Assembly: GCA_050261415.1 (NCBI GenBank)
Contig: JBLNDG010000179.1
Coordinates: 1-19,146 of the forward strand
Length of the DNA stretch: 19,146 nucleotides
Reading direction: 5' to 3'
Source of the DNA: JBLNDG01 sp050261415
Lineage (GTDB): Bacteria; Bacillota; Clostridia; Lutisporales; Lutisporaceae
Position numbers and translations under genes: made by a program
Notes under the pieces: generated by a model
The model's database searches: none
Told to the model about the DNA's origin: nothing
What the model saw: only the letters and a program-made list of their open reading frames with translations
Shown: positions 7,295 through 13,940 of the stretch, piece after piece
How the letters are laid out: every line of letters begins with the position of its first letter
Numbering within the stretch: the stretch's first letter is position 1

Positions 7295-8206
7295 ATGAGA
7301 TATGTGAATGATATTAGAGAGTTAATAGGAAATACACCAATTATTAAGTTGAACAATATGGGTATAAAAGCCGGGGTGAATGTCTTTGCAAAGCTTGAAT
7401 GCTTCAATCCGGGAGGTAGTGTAAAAGACAGGATAGGCTTGACCATGGTACGTAAAGCCGAAGAGGGTGGGCTGCTTGTGCCGGGAAGTACTATTGTAGA
7501 GTCAACAGCAGGAAATACCGGCTTGGGCATTGCATTAGCAGCGCTTAACAAAGGATATAGAGTTATTTTCGTTGTACCGGATAAGTTTTCCATAGAAAAG
7601 CAAGTGCTTATGCGCGCTCTTGGGGCAGAAATCATTAATACACCAAAGCAGGAAGGCATGAAAGGCGCCATGGCAAAAGCAGAGGAGCTGCTTAATACCA
7701 TTCAGAACGCTATTACACTGCAGCAATTTGAAAATCAGCAAAACCCAATAACCCACTATGAGACTACAGGACGGGAGATATACTTAGACCTGGAGGGAAA
7801 GATCGACTATTTTGTTGCAGGAGCAGGCAGCGGAGGGACCTTTACCGGTGTGGCCAAATATTTAAAAGAAAAAAACTCCGGGATAAAAGCAATACTTGCC
7901 GATCCAATAGGTTCAACCATGGGCGGCGGAGTGGAAGGCTGCTATCTTATGGAGGGAATAGGGAACAATTTCATACCCAAGACAATGAATATGGAGCTTG
8001 TGGACGACGTTATAAAGGTCAATGATGATGAAGCATTTTCTATGACAAAGGAGTTGACAAAAAGAGAGGGACTTATAGTCGGATCCTCTTCGGGAGCAGC
8101 AATGGCAGCCGTGATGAAACTGACAAAAAGAATTAAATCCGGCAACCTTGTAACTATTTTTCCAGACCGGGGTGACCGCTATTTCAGCAAGGAACTTTAC
8201 CGCTAA
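7295..8206 (+). CDS. mccA: Cystathionine beta-synthase/cysteine synthase-type enzyme (MccA-like)
   Basis: 303 residues, matching the ~307 of Bacillus MccA. The PLP lysine is K44 in NPGGSVKDR; the substrate loop reads STAGNTG (about 70-76), where the extra Ala-containing form is more typical of cystathionine beta-synthase-like enzymes than the SGNTG of plain CysK. GAGSGGTFTGVAKYL holds the cofactor phosphate and the protein ends GDRYFSKELYR. Expected reaction: O-acetylserine (or serine) plus homocysteine gives cystathionine, then MccB releases cysteine. The start has GGAG about 10 nt upstream and lies 17 bp after mccB. No C-terminal CBS domain. Plain O-acetylserine sulfhydrylase remains possible. 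Confidence 0.85.
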   Translation: MRYVNDIRELIGNTPIIKLNNMGIKAGVNVFAKLECFNPGGSVKDRIGLTMVRKAEEGGLLVPGSTIVESTAGNTGLGIALAALNKGYRVIFVVPDKFSIEKQVLMRALGAEIINTPKQEGMKGAMAKAEELLNTIQNAITLQQFENQQNPITHYETTGREIYLDLEGKIDYFVAGAGSGGTFTGVAKYLKEKNSGIKAILADPIGSTMGGGVEGCYLMEGIGNNFIPKTMNMELVDDVIKVNDDEAFSMTKELTKREGLIVGSSSGAAMAAVMKLTKRIKSGNLVTIFPDRGDRYFSKELYR

Positions 8207-8236
8207 TTTAACTCCAATCTTAAAAAAGTAGCCTTT

Positions 8237-8269
8237 CTTCATAATTTCTCCATATAAGTATTCTATGAT
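8237..8269 (+). promoter_or_regulatory. Tandem-repeat activator-type promoter P4, with no gene directly behind it
   Basis: CTTCATAATTT (8237-8247), CTCCATATAAG (8248-8258), 5 nt, then -10 TATGAT (8264-8269). A textbook member of the class, but the next object downstream is a terminator ending at 8343, not an open reading frame. Confidence 0.75.
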
Positions 8270-8275
8270 ATAGTC

Positions 8276-8343
8276 ATAGCAATCTTCACCTCCTTAATAT
8301 AGATAATAAGCCTGGCATATTGTAGCTAACCAGGCTTATTTTT
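8276..8343 (+). ncRNA. Candidate small RNA (~68 nt) with an anti-Shine-Dalgarno seed
   Basis: From the start predicted by P4 to the end of the terminator there is no start codon followed by an open frame. The 5' part holds TCACCTCCTT (8287-8296), the same string as the 16S rRNA tail and complementary to ribosome-binding sites; the 3' part is the terminator hairpin. This seed-plus-terminator layout is typical of small regulatory RNAs such as the CiaR-controlled csRNAs of streptococci. Alternatives: the hairpin only ends the mccA transcript and P4 is a relic of a deleted gene, or P4 weakly feeds lemA through an attenuator. No expression evidence. Confidence 0.45.
8305..8343 (+). terminator. Intrinsic terminator after the mccA operon and the P4 transcript
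   Basis: AATAAGCCTGG (8305-8315) pairs perfectly with CCAGGCTTATT (8330-8340), 14-nt loop, followed by a short T run. It is the only terminator seen after mccA, so it probably ends the cysteine operon as well. It resembles the terminator at 1827-1866, including the ATCA that follows. Confidence 0.85.
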
Positions 8344-8564
8344 ATCAGTTGATTTGAAACAACGAGATACAAAGACCTACAACTATATTTATGAAGATAG
8401 TATACCAAGCCTAAACAAATTCACCCGGGTAATTTTAAATTGGTAAATATCATGCTTGTATGCAACTTTCAAAGTAATGGGATATATGATATATTCTATA
8501 TTAATGAATTCCGGATGGTACCGTTTGGAGTTCACATATAAAAGAATTAAAGTGAGGTAGCAAA

Positions 8565-9125
8565 GTGAAAAATAAAACATGGATAATATTAATTGGTATT
8601 GTCGTTTTGTTGGGTGTTTATGTAATAGGGGTGCAAAGGAGTCTTGTCAATTTAAGCGAGGAAGTCAATGCTTCCTGGGGCGATATCGAAGTGCAATACC
8701 AGAGAAGGGCTGATTTGATTCCGAATATAGTAGAAACAGTGAAAGCCCAATCTATAAAGGAACAGGAAATATTCACCCAAATTGCAGATGCACGCGCTAA
8801 ATTGGCAGGTGCAGCAAGCGTACAGGAAAAAATCGATGCAAATGCCGAAGTTTCCTCGGTATTGGGAAGGCTATTAGCCATTACGGAAAACTATCCTGAA
8901 CTAAAGCAAAACCAAGGCTTCCAGGACCTGAGAGTAGAGCTTGAAGGCACGGAAAACCGGATTGCGGTAGCAAGAAAGAACTATAATGATAATGTTAAAA
9001 TATACAACAAAAAGATAAAAGTATTTCCTACCAACATAGCAGCAAGTATGTTGGGGTATAATGAGGAGTTACCGTATATCAATGCTGAAGCAGGCGCAGA
9101 GAAGGCTCCGGAAGTAAAGTTTTAG
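8565..9125 (+). CDS. lemA: LemA family protein
   Basis: 186 residues, normal for the family. An N-terminal membrane anchor (about residues 5-23) is followed by the family hallmark NASWGDIEVQYQRRADLIPN, then long alpha-helices including the LKQNQGFQDLRVELEGTENR segment and an ARKNYNDNVKIYN near the end, closing with PTNIAASMLGY. LemA proteins are membrane-anchored helical proteins with the C-terminal part outside the cell; the biochemical role is unknown. The start is the GTG at 8565, set by GTGAGG upstream. It pairs with the downstream TPM-domain gene, a very common arrangement in bacteria. Confidence 0.93.
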   Translation: MKNKTWIILIGIVVLLGVYVIGVQRSLVNLSEEVNASWGDIEVQYQRRADLIPNIVETVKAQSIKEQEIFTQIADARAKLAGAASVQEKIDANAEVSSVLGRLLAITENYPELKQNQGFQDLRVELEGTENRIAVARKNYNDNVKIYNKKIKVFPTNIAASMLGYNEELPYINAEAGAEKAPEVKF

Positions 9126-9156
9126 AAAGAATTAATTATTGCACTGTCTATAGATT

Positions 9157-9185
9157 ACAACTCTAAAACCTAGTTTTAGAGTTGT
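9157..9185 (+). other. Perfect 13-bp hairpin between lemA and the TPM gene
   Basis: ACAACTCTAAAAC and its exact complement flank a 3-nt CTA loop. The tail TCATCT is not T-rich, so it is probably a partial terminator, RNA-stability element or processing site that sets the lemA to TPM ratio rather than a full stop. Confidence 0.65.
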
Positions 9186-9225
9186 TCATCTATTAGTCAT
9201 ATTTATATAGATAGGGGGTGCGTAA

Positions 9226-9999
9226 ATGAAAAAATTAAGGTTAGGCTCGATATTTCTGGCTATATTGCTTTTTGCCGCTATGGGCTTTGTTGTAGTTGGG
9301 GCTCAATCGGCAAATCTTAAGCTGCCGAATCCCACACCGGAATTTTACAGCAATGATTTCGCCAATGTGCTGGATTCGGGCACAGAAAGTGATATAGTCA
9401 AACTGGGCGAAGGGACCTTTAAGTCAACAGGCGGCGGGCAGGTCGTATTTGTCAGCATCGATTCATTAAATGGCAGTACTATTGAGGAATACTCAAATGC
9501 TCTTTTTAATAAATGGAAAATAGGTACTAAGGATAAAGGAGTCCTCTTTATACTGAGTATGAAAGAGAGAAAATCCAGGATTGAAGTAGGCTATGGCTAC
9601 GAAGGTGTCTTAACGGATATTCAAAGTAATAAGCTTCTGGTAAAATTTTCTGAGTTGAATAAAGAAAAAGGCATAGATGAAGCTGTTGAGACAATATATT
9701 CGGATATTGTCAGTATTGTCAGCGGAGATGGGGACACCGTCCAATACCCTGATACCGGTGAAACAAGACAAAAAGCTGATATAGGCAGCAGCTTCTTTAG
9801 AGATAATCCTATAGCGACGGATATTTTGGTTGTAGTAATACTTGTACTTGTCATTGTGGATTTTGTATTAACGGGAGGTCAGGTGACTTTCTTCATATTG
9901 AGAATGGCTGCGTCTTCTGCCAGAAGAGGCGGAGGTGGCGGAAGGAACTCCGGCGGCGGAGGACGTTCCGGCGGGGGGGGTTCATCATCCGGCTTTTAA
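9226..9999 (+). CDS. TPM-domain (YgcG-type) exported membrane protein
   Basis: 257 residues. A signal peptide (about 1-26, likely cleavage after VVGAQS) precedes a TPM domain (about 35-165): LPNPTPEFYSNDFANVLD, then GGQVVFVSIDSL, IGTKDKGVLFILS and the conserved RIEVGYGYEGVLTDI. A transmembrane helix (about 195-215) follows and then a low-complexity Gly/Arg/Ser tail (about 230-257) typical of bacterial TPM proteins. The fold was first described for thylakoid TLP18.3/Psb32; bacterial members are co-encoded with LemA and are of unclear function. GGGGGTG lies 6 nt before the ATG. The Gly-run DNA (nine G in a row near 9972) is prone to slippage, so the tail length may vary between strains. Confidence 0.88.
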   Translation: MKKLRLGSIFLAILLFAAMGFVVVGAQSANLKLPNPTPEFYSNDFANVLDSGTESDIVKLGEGTFKSTGGGQVVFVSIDSLNGSTIEEYSNALFNKWKIGTKDKGVLFILSMKERKSRIEVGYGYEGVLTDIQSNKLLVKFSELNKEKGIDEAVETIYSDIVSIVSGDGDTVQYPDTGETRQKADIGSSFFRDNPIATDILVVVILVLVIVDFVLTGGQVTFFILRMAASSARRGGGGGRNSGGGGRSGGGGSSSGF

Positions 10000-10009
10000 A
10001 AAAAGATAT

Positions 10010-10053
10010 AAAATCTACTTTCATGAAAAATGTAATCATGGAAGTAGATTTTT
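10010..10053 (+). terminator. Intrinsic terminator after the TPM gene
   Basis: AAAATCTACTTTCATG (10010-10025) pairs with 10037-10052 (one G-U pair), 11-nt loop, then a T-rich tail. Confidence 0.9.
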
Positions 10054-10070
10054 GTTCTTTTTGCACAAAT

Positions 10071-10128
10071 TGAATTTCTTCTTTCATCCATATTATAAAT
10101 AAGTTCAAAATGAAAAAAATAAGAAGAG
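10071..10128 (+). promoter_or_regulatory. 58-bp duplicated intergenic module, copy B
   Basis: Gap-free match to 1873-1930. It again lies just after a terminator. A sigma-A-like reading is TTGAAT, 18 bp, TATAAA. It is about 40 bp upstream of promoter P5, so copA may have two stacked inputs. Confidence 0.5.
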
Positions 10129-10169
10129 CTGAACATAAATAATTTAAATTTATTCGAGACATGTTTTTT

Positions 10170-10202
10170 CTACATAAAATCTTCACAAGTTATATCTACA
10201 AT
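10170..10202 (+). promoter_or_regulatory. Tandem-repeat activator-type promoter P5, for the copA operon
   Basis: CTACATAAAAT (10170-10180), CTTCACAAGTT (10181-10191), 5 nt, then -10 TACAAT (10197-10202). Predicted start near 10209, leader about 62 nt. No consensus -35. Confidence 0.7.
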
Positions 10203-10218
10203 AAAACAGAAGGATAAC

Positions 10219-10235
10219 ATACGTAAGGGGAGTAT
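10219..10235. promoter_or_regulatory. Possible CsoR operator just after the copA start site
   Basis: ATAC, 9 nt containing GGGG, GTAT: a G-tract flanked by an inverted ATAC/GTAT, resembling the CsoR boxes of copZA operons. It lies about +10 to +26 of the P5 transcript, where a repressor would block elongation. It is asymmetric and unique here, so this is a suggestion only. Confidence 0.35.
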
Positions 10236-10270
10236 TGTATTTGCATTAAATTTTAGAAGGGTGAGAAATC

Positions 10271-12736
10271 ATGAGGTCAGAAACTTTTAAAATAACAGGA
10301 ATGACATGTGCGGCATGTGCCAAAGCAGTTGAACGTGCTGTGAAAAGGCTTGAAGGAACGACTTCAGCAGATGTCAATCTGGCTACGGAAAAAATGTCGG
10401 TTCAATTCGATGATCAAAAGGTAAATACTGAAATGATACAAGCAGCTGTTTCAAAGGCCGGGTATGGAGCTCTTCCCGAGGTGGAAAATAAAGAGATAGC
10501 TGTTCCCATAACAGGGATGACATGCGCAGCATGCGCAAAGGCCGTGGAGAGGGCAGTCGGCAAATTGGAAGGTGTAGAAAAAGTAAGTGTAAACTTTGCT
10601 ACAGAGAAAGCTTTAATAAGTTATAATCCCAAAACAGTAAGGCTGTCTGAAATAAAACAAGCTATTTCGAAAGCGGGTTACAAAGCACTGGAAATAGAAA
10701 ATAAAAATGCAGTAGATGAAGACAAACTGCGTAAGGAAAAGGAAATCAGAACACTTTGGACCAAGTTCATAGTTTCTGCCATTTTTTCGATTCCACTGCT
10801 ATATATAGCAATGGGCCCGATGTTATCATGGTGGAATGTTCCAATACCGGAATGGATGAGGCCAATGCAGTATCCTCTAAGATATGCCCTGGTAGAAATT
10901 TCATTAGTTATACCTGCAATAATTGCAGGTTATAAATTTTATACTGTTGGCTACAAGGCCATATGGCATAGAAGTCCGAATATGGATTCTCTTATAGCAA
11001 TAGGCACAACAGCAGCTGTTACATACAGCTTATACTCCACATGGAGAATTTCAACCGGTCATTTTGCTTATGTAGAAGATTTATATTTTGAAACAGCGGG
11101 AGTAATTATTACCCTTATACTATTGGGAAAATCCCTTGAGGCTGTATCAAAGGGAAGAACCTCAGAAGCGATAAAAAAGCTGATGGGGCTTGCCCCAAAG
11201 ACTGCCATAGTAATACAGGAGGATAAGGAAATTGAAATTCCTATAGAAGAGGTTGAAGTTGGGGACATTATACTGGTTAAGCCCGGAGAAAAGATTCCGG
11301 TTGACGGAGAGGTTGTGGAAGGCCTCACATCTATTGATGAATCAATGCTTACAGGTGAGAGCATACCGATAGAAAAAAAGGCCGGAGACAAAGTATTTGG
11401 TGCAAGTATAAACAAGAATGGTTCAATAAAGTTCAAAGCCACCAGGATAGGCAGTGACACGGCCTTGGCTCAGATAATCAAACTTGTAGAGGATGCACAA
11501 GGCTCTAAAGCTCCAATAGCACAAATGGCGGATATAGTTTCCGGATACTTCGTACCCATAGTATTTGGGATTGCGGTGGTAACAGCGGCAATTTGGCTGC
11601 TGCTTGGACAAGATGCCGTATTTGCACTAAAGACATTTATAGCAGTTCTGGTTATCGCTTGTCCTTGTGCATTAGGCCTGGCAACCCCTACGGCTATAAT
11701 GGTAGGTACAGGAAAAGGTGCTGAATACGGTGTATTGATAAAAGGCGGGGAAGCTCTGGAAACCACCCACAAAATAAGAACTATAGTATTTGACAAAACA
11801 GGTACAATAACTGAGGGAAGACCTGAAGTTACTGATGTAATCACAACGGCAGCAATTGATGAAAAGTCTCTTCTGCAGCTGGCAGCATCTGCCGAAAAAG
11901 GTTCAGAGCACCCGTTGGGAGAAGCAATTGTAAGAGGAGCTGAAAAGCAGGGGCTTGAGATTAAAAAGGTGGAGAACTTTAATGCAATACCCGGTCATGG
12001 AATAGAGGTTTCCATCGATGGAAAGCAAATGCTTCTAGGCAATAGAAAGCTTATGCTGGAGAGAAAAATTACGCTTGCACAGCTTGAGGGACAGTCCGAT
12101 AAGCTGGCATCTGAAGGAAAAACTCCGATGTATATTGCCATAGATAATAGTCTTGCTGGTATAATTGCAGTAGCCGATATCGTGAAGGAGAGCAGTGCAA
12201 AAGCAATACAGAAGCTTCACCAAATGGGTATTGAGGTTGCTATGATCACCGGGGACAATAGAAGAACTGCGGAAGCTATAGCAAAACAAGTAGGTATAGA
12301 CAGAGTTCTGGCAGAAGTACTTCCCCAGGACAAGGCAAGTGAAGTAAAGAAACTGCAGCAGGAAGGCAAAAAGGTTGCTATGGTGGGAGACGGTATAAAC
12401 GATGCTCCGGCACTGGCACAAGCAGATATAGGAATTGCTATAGGTTCCGGAACAGACGTGGCAATGGAATCGGCTGATATAGTACTCATGAGAAGCGACC
12501 TGATGGATGTGCCGACAGCAATTCAGTTAAGCAAAAGCACTATTAGGAATATAAAACAAAACCTTTTCTGGGCATTTGGCTATAACGTTGCAGGAATACC
12601 GATAGCAGCCGGTGTGCTGTATGCCTTTGGTGGGCCATTGCTGAACCCTGTTTTCGCGGCGGCCGCTATGTCCATGAGTTCAGTATCAGTGTTGTCTAAC
12701 GCTTTAAGGCTTAAAAGGTTTAAGCCCTATAAATAA
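10271..12736 (+). CDS. copA: Copper-exporting P1B-type ATPase
   Basis: 821 residues. Two N-terminal heavy-metal-binding domains, each with GMTCAACAK (C13/C16 and C85/C88), are followed by the membrane helices. The ion-path motif is CPC (464-466) in IACPCALGLATP, the marker of monovalent Cu/Ag transporters. The catalytic core is complete: TGES actuator loop, phosphorylated D508 in DKTGT, SEHPLG, ITGDNRRTAEAIA and VGDGINDAPAL. The C-terminal helices carry YNxxGIPxAAG and MSMSSVSVLSNALRL, both typical of CopA. It exports Cu(I) from the cytoplasm using ATP. First gene of a copA-csoR-lipoprotein operon behind promoter P5. No separate CopZ chaperone is seen. GAAGGGTGAG precedes the ATG. Confidence 0.97.
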   Translation: MRSETFKITGMTCAACAKAVERAVKRLEGTTSADVNLATEKMSVQFDDQKVNTEMIQAAVSKAGYGALPEVENKEIAVPITGMTCAACAKAVERAVGKLEGVEKVSVNFATEKALISYNPKTVRLSEIKQAISKAGYKALEIENKNAVDEDKLRKEKEIRTLWTKFIVSAIFSIPLLYIAMGPMLSWWNVPIPEWMRPMQYPLRYALVEISLVIPAIIAGYKFYTVGYKAIWHRSPNMDSLIAIGTTAAVTYSLYSTWRISTGHFAYVEDLYFETAGVIITLILLGKSLEAVSKGRTSEAIKKLMGLAPKTAIVIQEDKEIEIPIEEVEVGDIILVKPGEKIPVDGEVVEGLTSIDESMLTGESIPIEKKAGDKVFGASINKNGSIKFKATRIGSDTALAQIIKLVEDAQGSKAPIAQMADIVSGYFVPIVFGIAVVTAAIWLLLGQDAVFALKTFIAVLVIACPCALGLATPTAIMVGTGKGAEYGVLIKGGEALETTHKIRTIVFDKTGTITEGRPEVTDVITTAAIDEKSLLQLAASAEKGSEHPLGEAIVRGAEKQGLEIKKVENFNAIPGHGIEVSIDGKQMLLGNRKLMLERKITLAQLEGQSDKLASEGKTPMYIAIDNSLAGIIAVADIVKESSAKAIQKLHQMGIEVAMITGDNRRTAEAIAKQVGIDRVLAEVLPQDKASEVKKLQQEGKKVAMVGDGINDAPALAQADIGIAIGSGTDVAMESADIVLMRSDLMDVPTAIQLSKSTIRNIKQNLFWAFGYNVAGIPIAAGVLYAFGGPLLNPVFAAAAMSMSSVSVLSNALRLKRFKPYK

Positions 12737-12762
12737 AACAAGAACAAAATGGAGTGAAAACA

Positions 12763-13116
12763 GTGAAGGACGAAATGGAGAGATGTGCAACTGGTGAATG
12801 TAAACTTGAAGGTACTCAGTGTAATGAGAATTGCAGCTTAAGAACAACCAATAGGACACAAAAAGCTAAAGCCTCACTGATTTCCCGGCTAAACCGTATT
12901 GAAGGTCAGGTAAGAGGTATCAAGGGAATGATTGAAAAGGATGTTTACTGTGACGATGTATTAAACCAAATAGCAGCGGTTCAGTCAGCTATGAAATCAG
13001 TCAGCAGATTGCTGCTTGAAGGACATATGAAAAGCTGCCTGGTGAATAGGATACAGTCAGGTGAACCGGAAGTGATAGATGAATTGCTTCTGACTATCGA
13101 AAAGATGATGAAATAA
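12763..13116 (+). CDS. csoR: CsoR-type copper-sensing repressor with Cys-rich N-terminal extension
   Basis: 117 residues from the GTG at 12763, chosen because GGAG lies 8 nt upstream; the GTG at 12754 overlaps that site, and an ATG at 12775 is the other option. The core is the all-helical DUF156 repressor, RLNRIEGQVRGIKGMIE onward. The Cu(I) ligands C63, H88 and C92 have the same 25/4 spacing as C36, H61 and C65 of mycobacterial CsoR, so it should bind copper rather than formaldehyde or nickel. Odd is the extension with four extra Cys (C8, C13, C20, C24), absent from minimal CsoR; it may bind extra copper or another metal. It lies 26 bp after copA and presumably represses its own operon. Confidence 0.9.
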   Translation: MKDEMERCATGECKLEGTQCNENCSLRTTNRTQKAKASLISRLNRIEGQVRGIKGMIEKDVYCDDVLNQIAAVQSAMKSVSRLLLEGHMKSCLVNRIQSGEPEVIDELLLTIEKMMK

Positions 13117-13134
13117 AAAGGTGGAGAAATTGAA

Positions 13135-13812
13135 ATGAAGAAAAAAACAGCAATAATAGCAATGGCACTGACTGCGGTATTGACACTGTCAGCGTGCCAG
13201 GCCACTGATATAATTGCGAAGACATCTGTAACATCCTTTGAAGCTTTAACTGATAAACTTGGTGATAAAATATCATTTGCTAAAGGAAATGATGCATGGG
13301 CTATAACCTCACCAACAGGTGAAAGATTCCTGATTGCAAAGGATTTCACCGGCAATGCCGATACAATGCAGGAATTTGACGCACAGCCGTTTTTAAACGC
13401 AGGATTGGATCCTGCAAAATTGCCAAGTGAAACGTATAAATATAATCAAACTGCAGATAAACTGATAGTCATAGGAGAACTCAGCTCGGACAAATTCAGC
13501 TATAATGGTAATCCTACGATTGTTGACACATACAAGGAACTCATAAGAACAAACAGAAAATCATTAGCCTATCATTTAAGCCTTGACCATTATGGCATTG
13601 CACTGGGCAATGGAAATGTATTTGAATGGGCAAAGGATATGAGTACAAACGATAAGGATATGGTATTTGTACTAAACCCAGAACCGTTTATCAGTGCAGG
13701 TGTGGATCCGTCGAAGGTAAAAGGATGGGCATTTGCTAAAGTTAAGGTAATGGATGAAAACGGTAAGCAGATAGAAGTGGATAAATTGTTAAAACCCTTT
13801 GAGCTCAACTAA
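13135..13812 (+). CDS. Lipoprotein of unknown function with a tandem internal duplication
   Basis: 225 residues. The signal peptide ends in the lipobox LSAC (C21 lipidated). The mature part seems to be two copies of a ~85-residue unit (about 34-120 and 132-215): each has an aromatic-Gly/Ala-Ile strand, an AKD turn, and a signature PFLNAGLDPAKL (85-96) or PFISAGVDPSKV (184-195). I do not recognise the family. There are no Met-rich or His-rich copper motifs. The gene lies 18 bp after csoR with its own GGTGGAG site and is the last gene before a terminator, so it should be copper-induced with copA. A role in extracellular copper handling or envelope stress is inference from position only. Confidence 0.8.
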   Translation: MKKKTAIIAMALTAVLTLSACQATDIIAKTSVTSFEALTDKLGDKISFAKGNDAWAITSPTGERFLIAKDFTGNADTMQEFDAQPFLNAGLDPAKLPSETYKYNQTADKLIVIGELSSDKFSYNGNPTIVDTYKELIRTNRKSLAYHLSLDHYGIALGNGNVFEWAKDMSTNDKDMVFVLNPEPFISAGVDPSKVKGWAFAKVKVMDENGKQIEVDKLLKPFELN

Positions 13813-13847
13813 ATATATTTACAGGGCTCATTGATACACCATTCATG

Positions 13848-13888
13848 AAAAGAGCTGGCAGCCTTATATAAAAAGAGCCGGCTTTTTT
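13848..13888 (+). terminator. Terminator of the copA-csoR-lipoprotein operon
   Basis: AAAAGAGCTGGC (13848-13859) pairs with 13877-13888, which ends in six T; the stem has two G-U pairs. It separates this operon from the CC/Se-motif gene. Confidence 0.88.
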
Positions 13889-13940
13889 CATATATCAGGT
13901 AAAGAGCCCAATATAATGAAATTACTGGGAGGATTAAAAG

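Larger units (their letters stand above)
8207..8564. other. Gene-free stretch of 358 bp
   Basis: It holds promoter P4 (8237-8269), the candidate small RNA and its terminator (to 8343). From 8344 to 8564 I see only AT-rich sequence; a weak sigma-A-like pair, TTTCAA, 17 bp, TATATT, near 8470-8500 might serve lemA. No open reading frame here looks real. Confidence 0.6.

Noticed and set aside
8253..8300. Minus-strand gene start: AGGAGGTG followed by ATG near 8277
   Set aside because: The frame stops after four codons (MTIS). It could be the relic of a lost gene start; this remains an alternative to the small RNA reading.
8389..8580. Minus-strand 63-codon frame before lemA
   Set aside because: No ribosome-binding site, AT-rich random-looking composition, and no family resemblance.
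9184..9216. GTTCATCTATT and AGTCATATTTA before the TPM gene as a repeat promoter
   Set aside because: The 11-bp phase is right, but the half-sites are weak and the hexamer at the fixed spacing is ATAGGG. Not strong enough to add to the class.
10271..10760. Two similar N-terminal segments of copA as a recent duplication event of note
   Set aside because: Two heavy-metal-binding domains are usual for Firmicute CopA.
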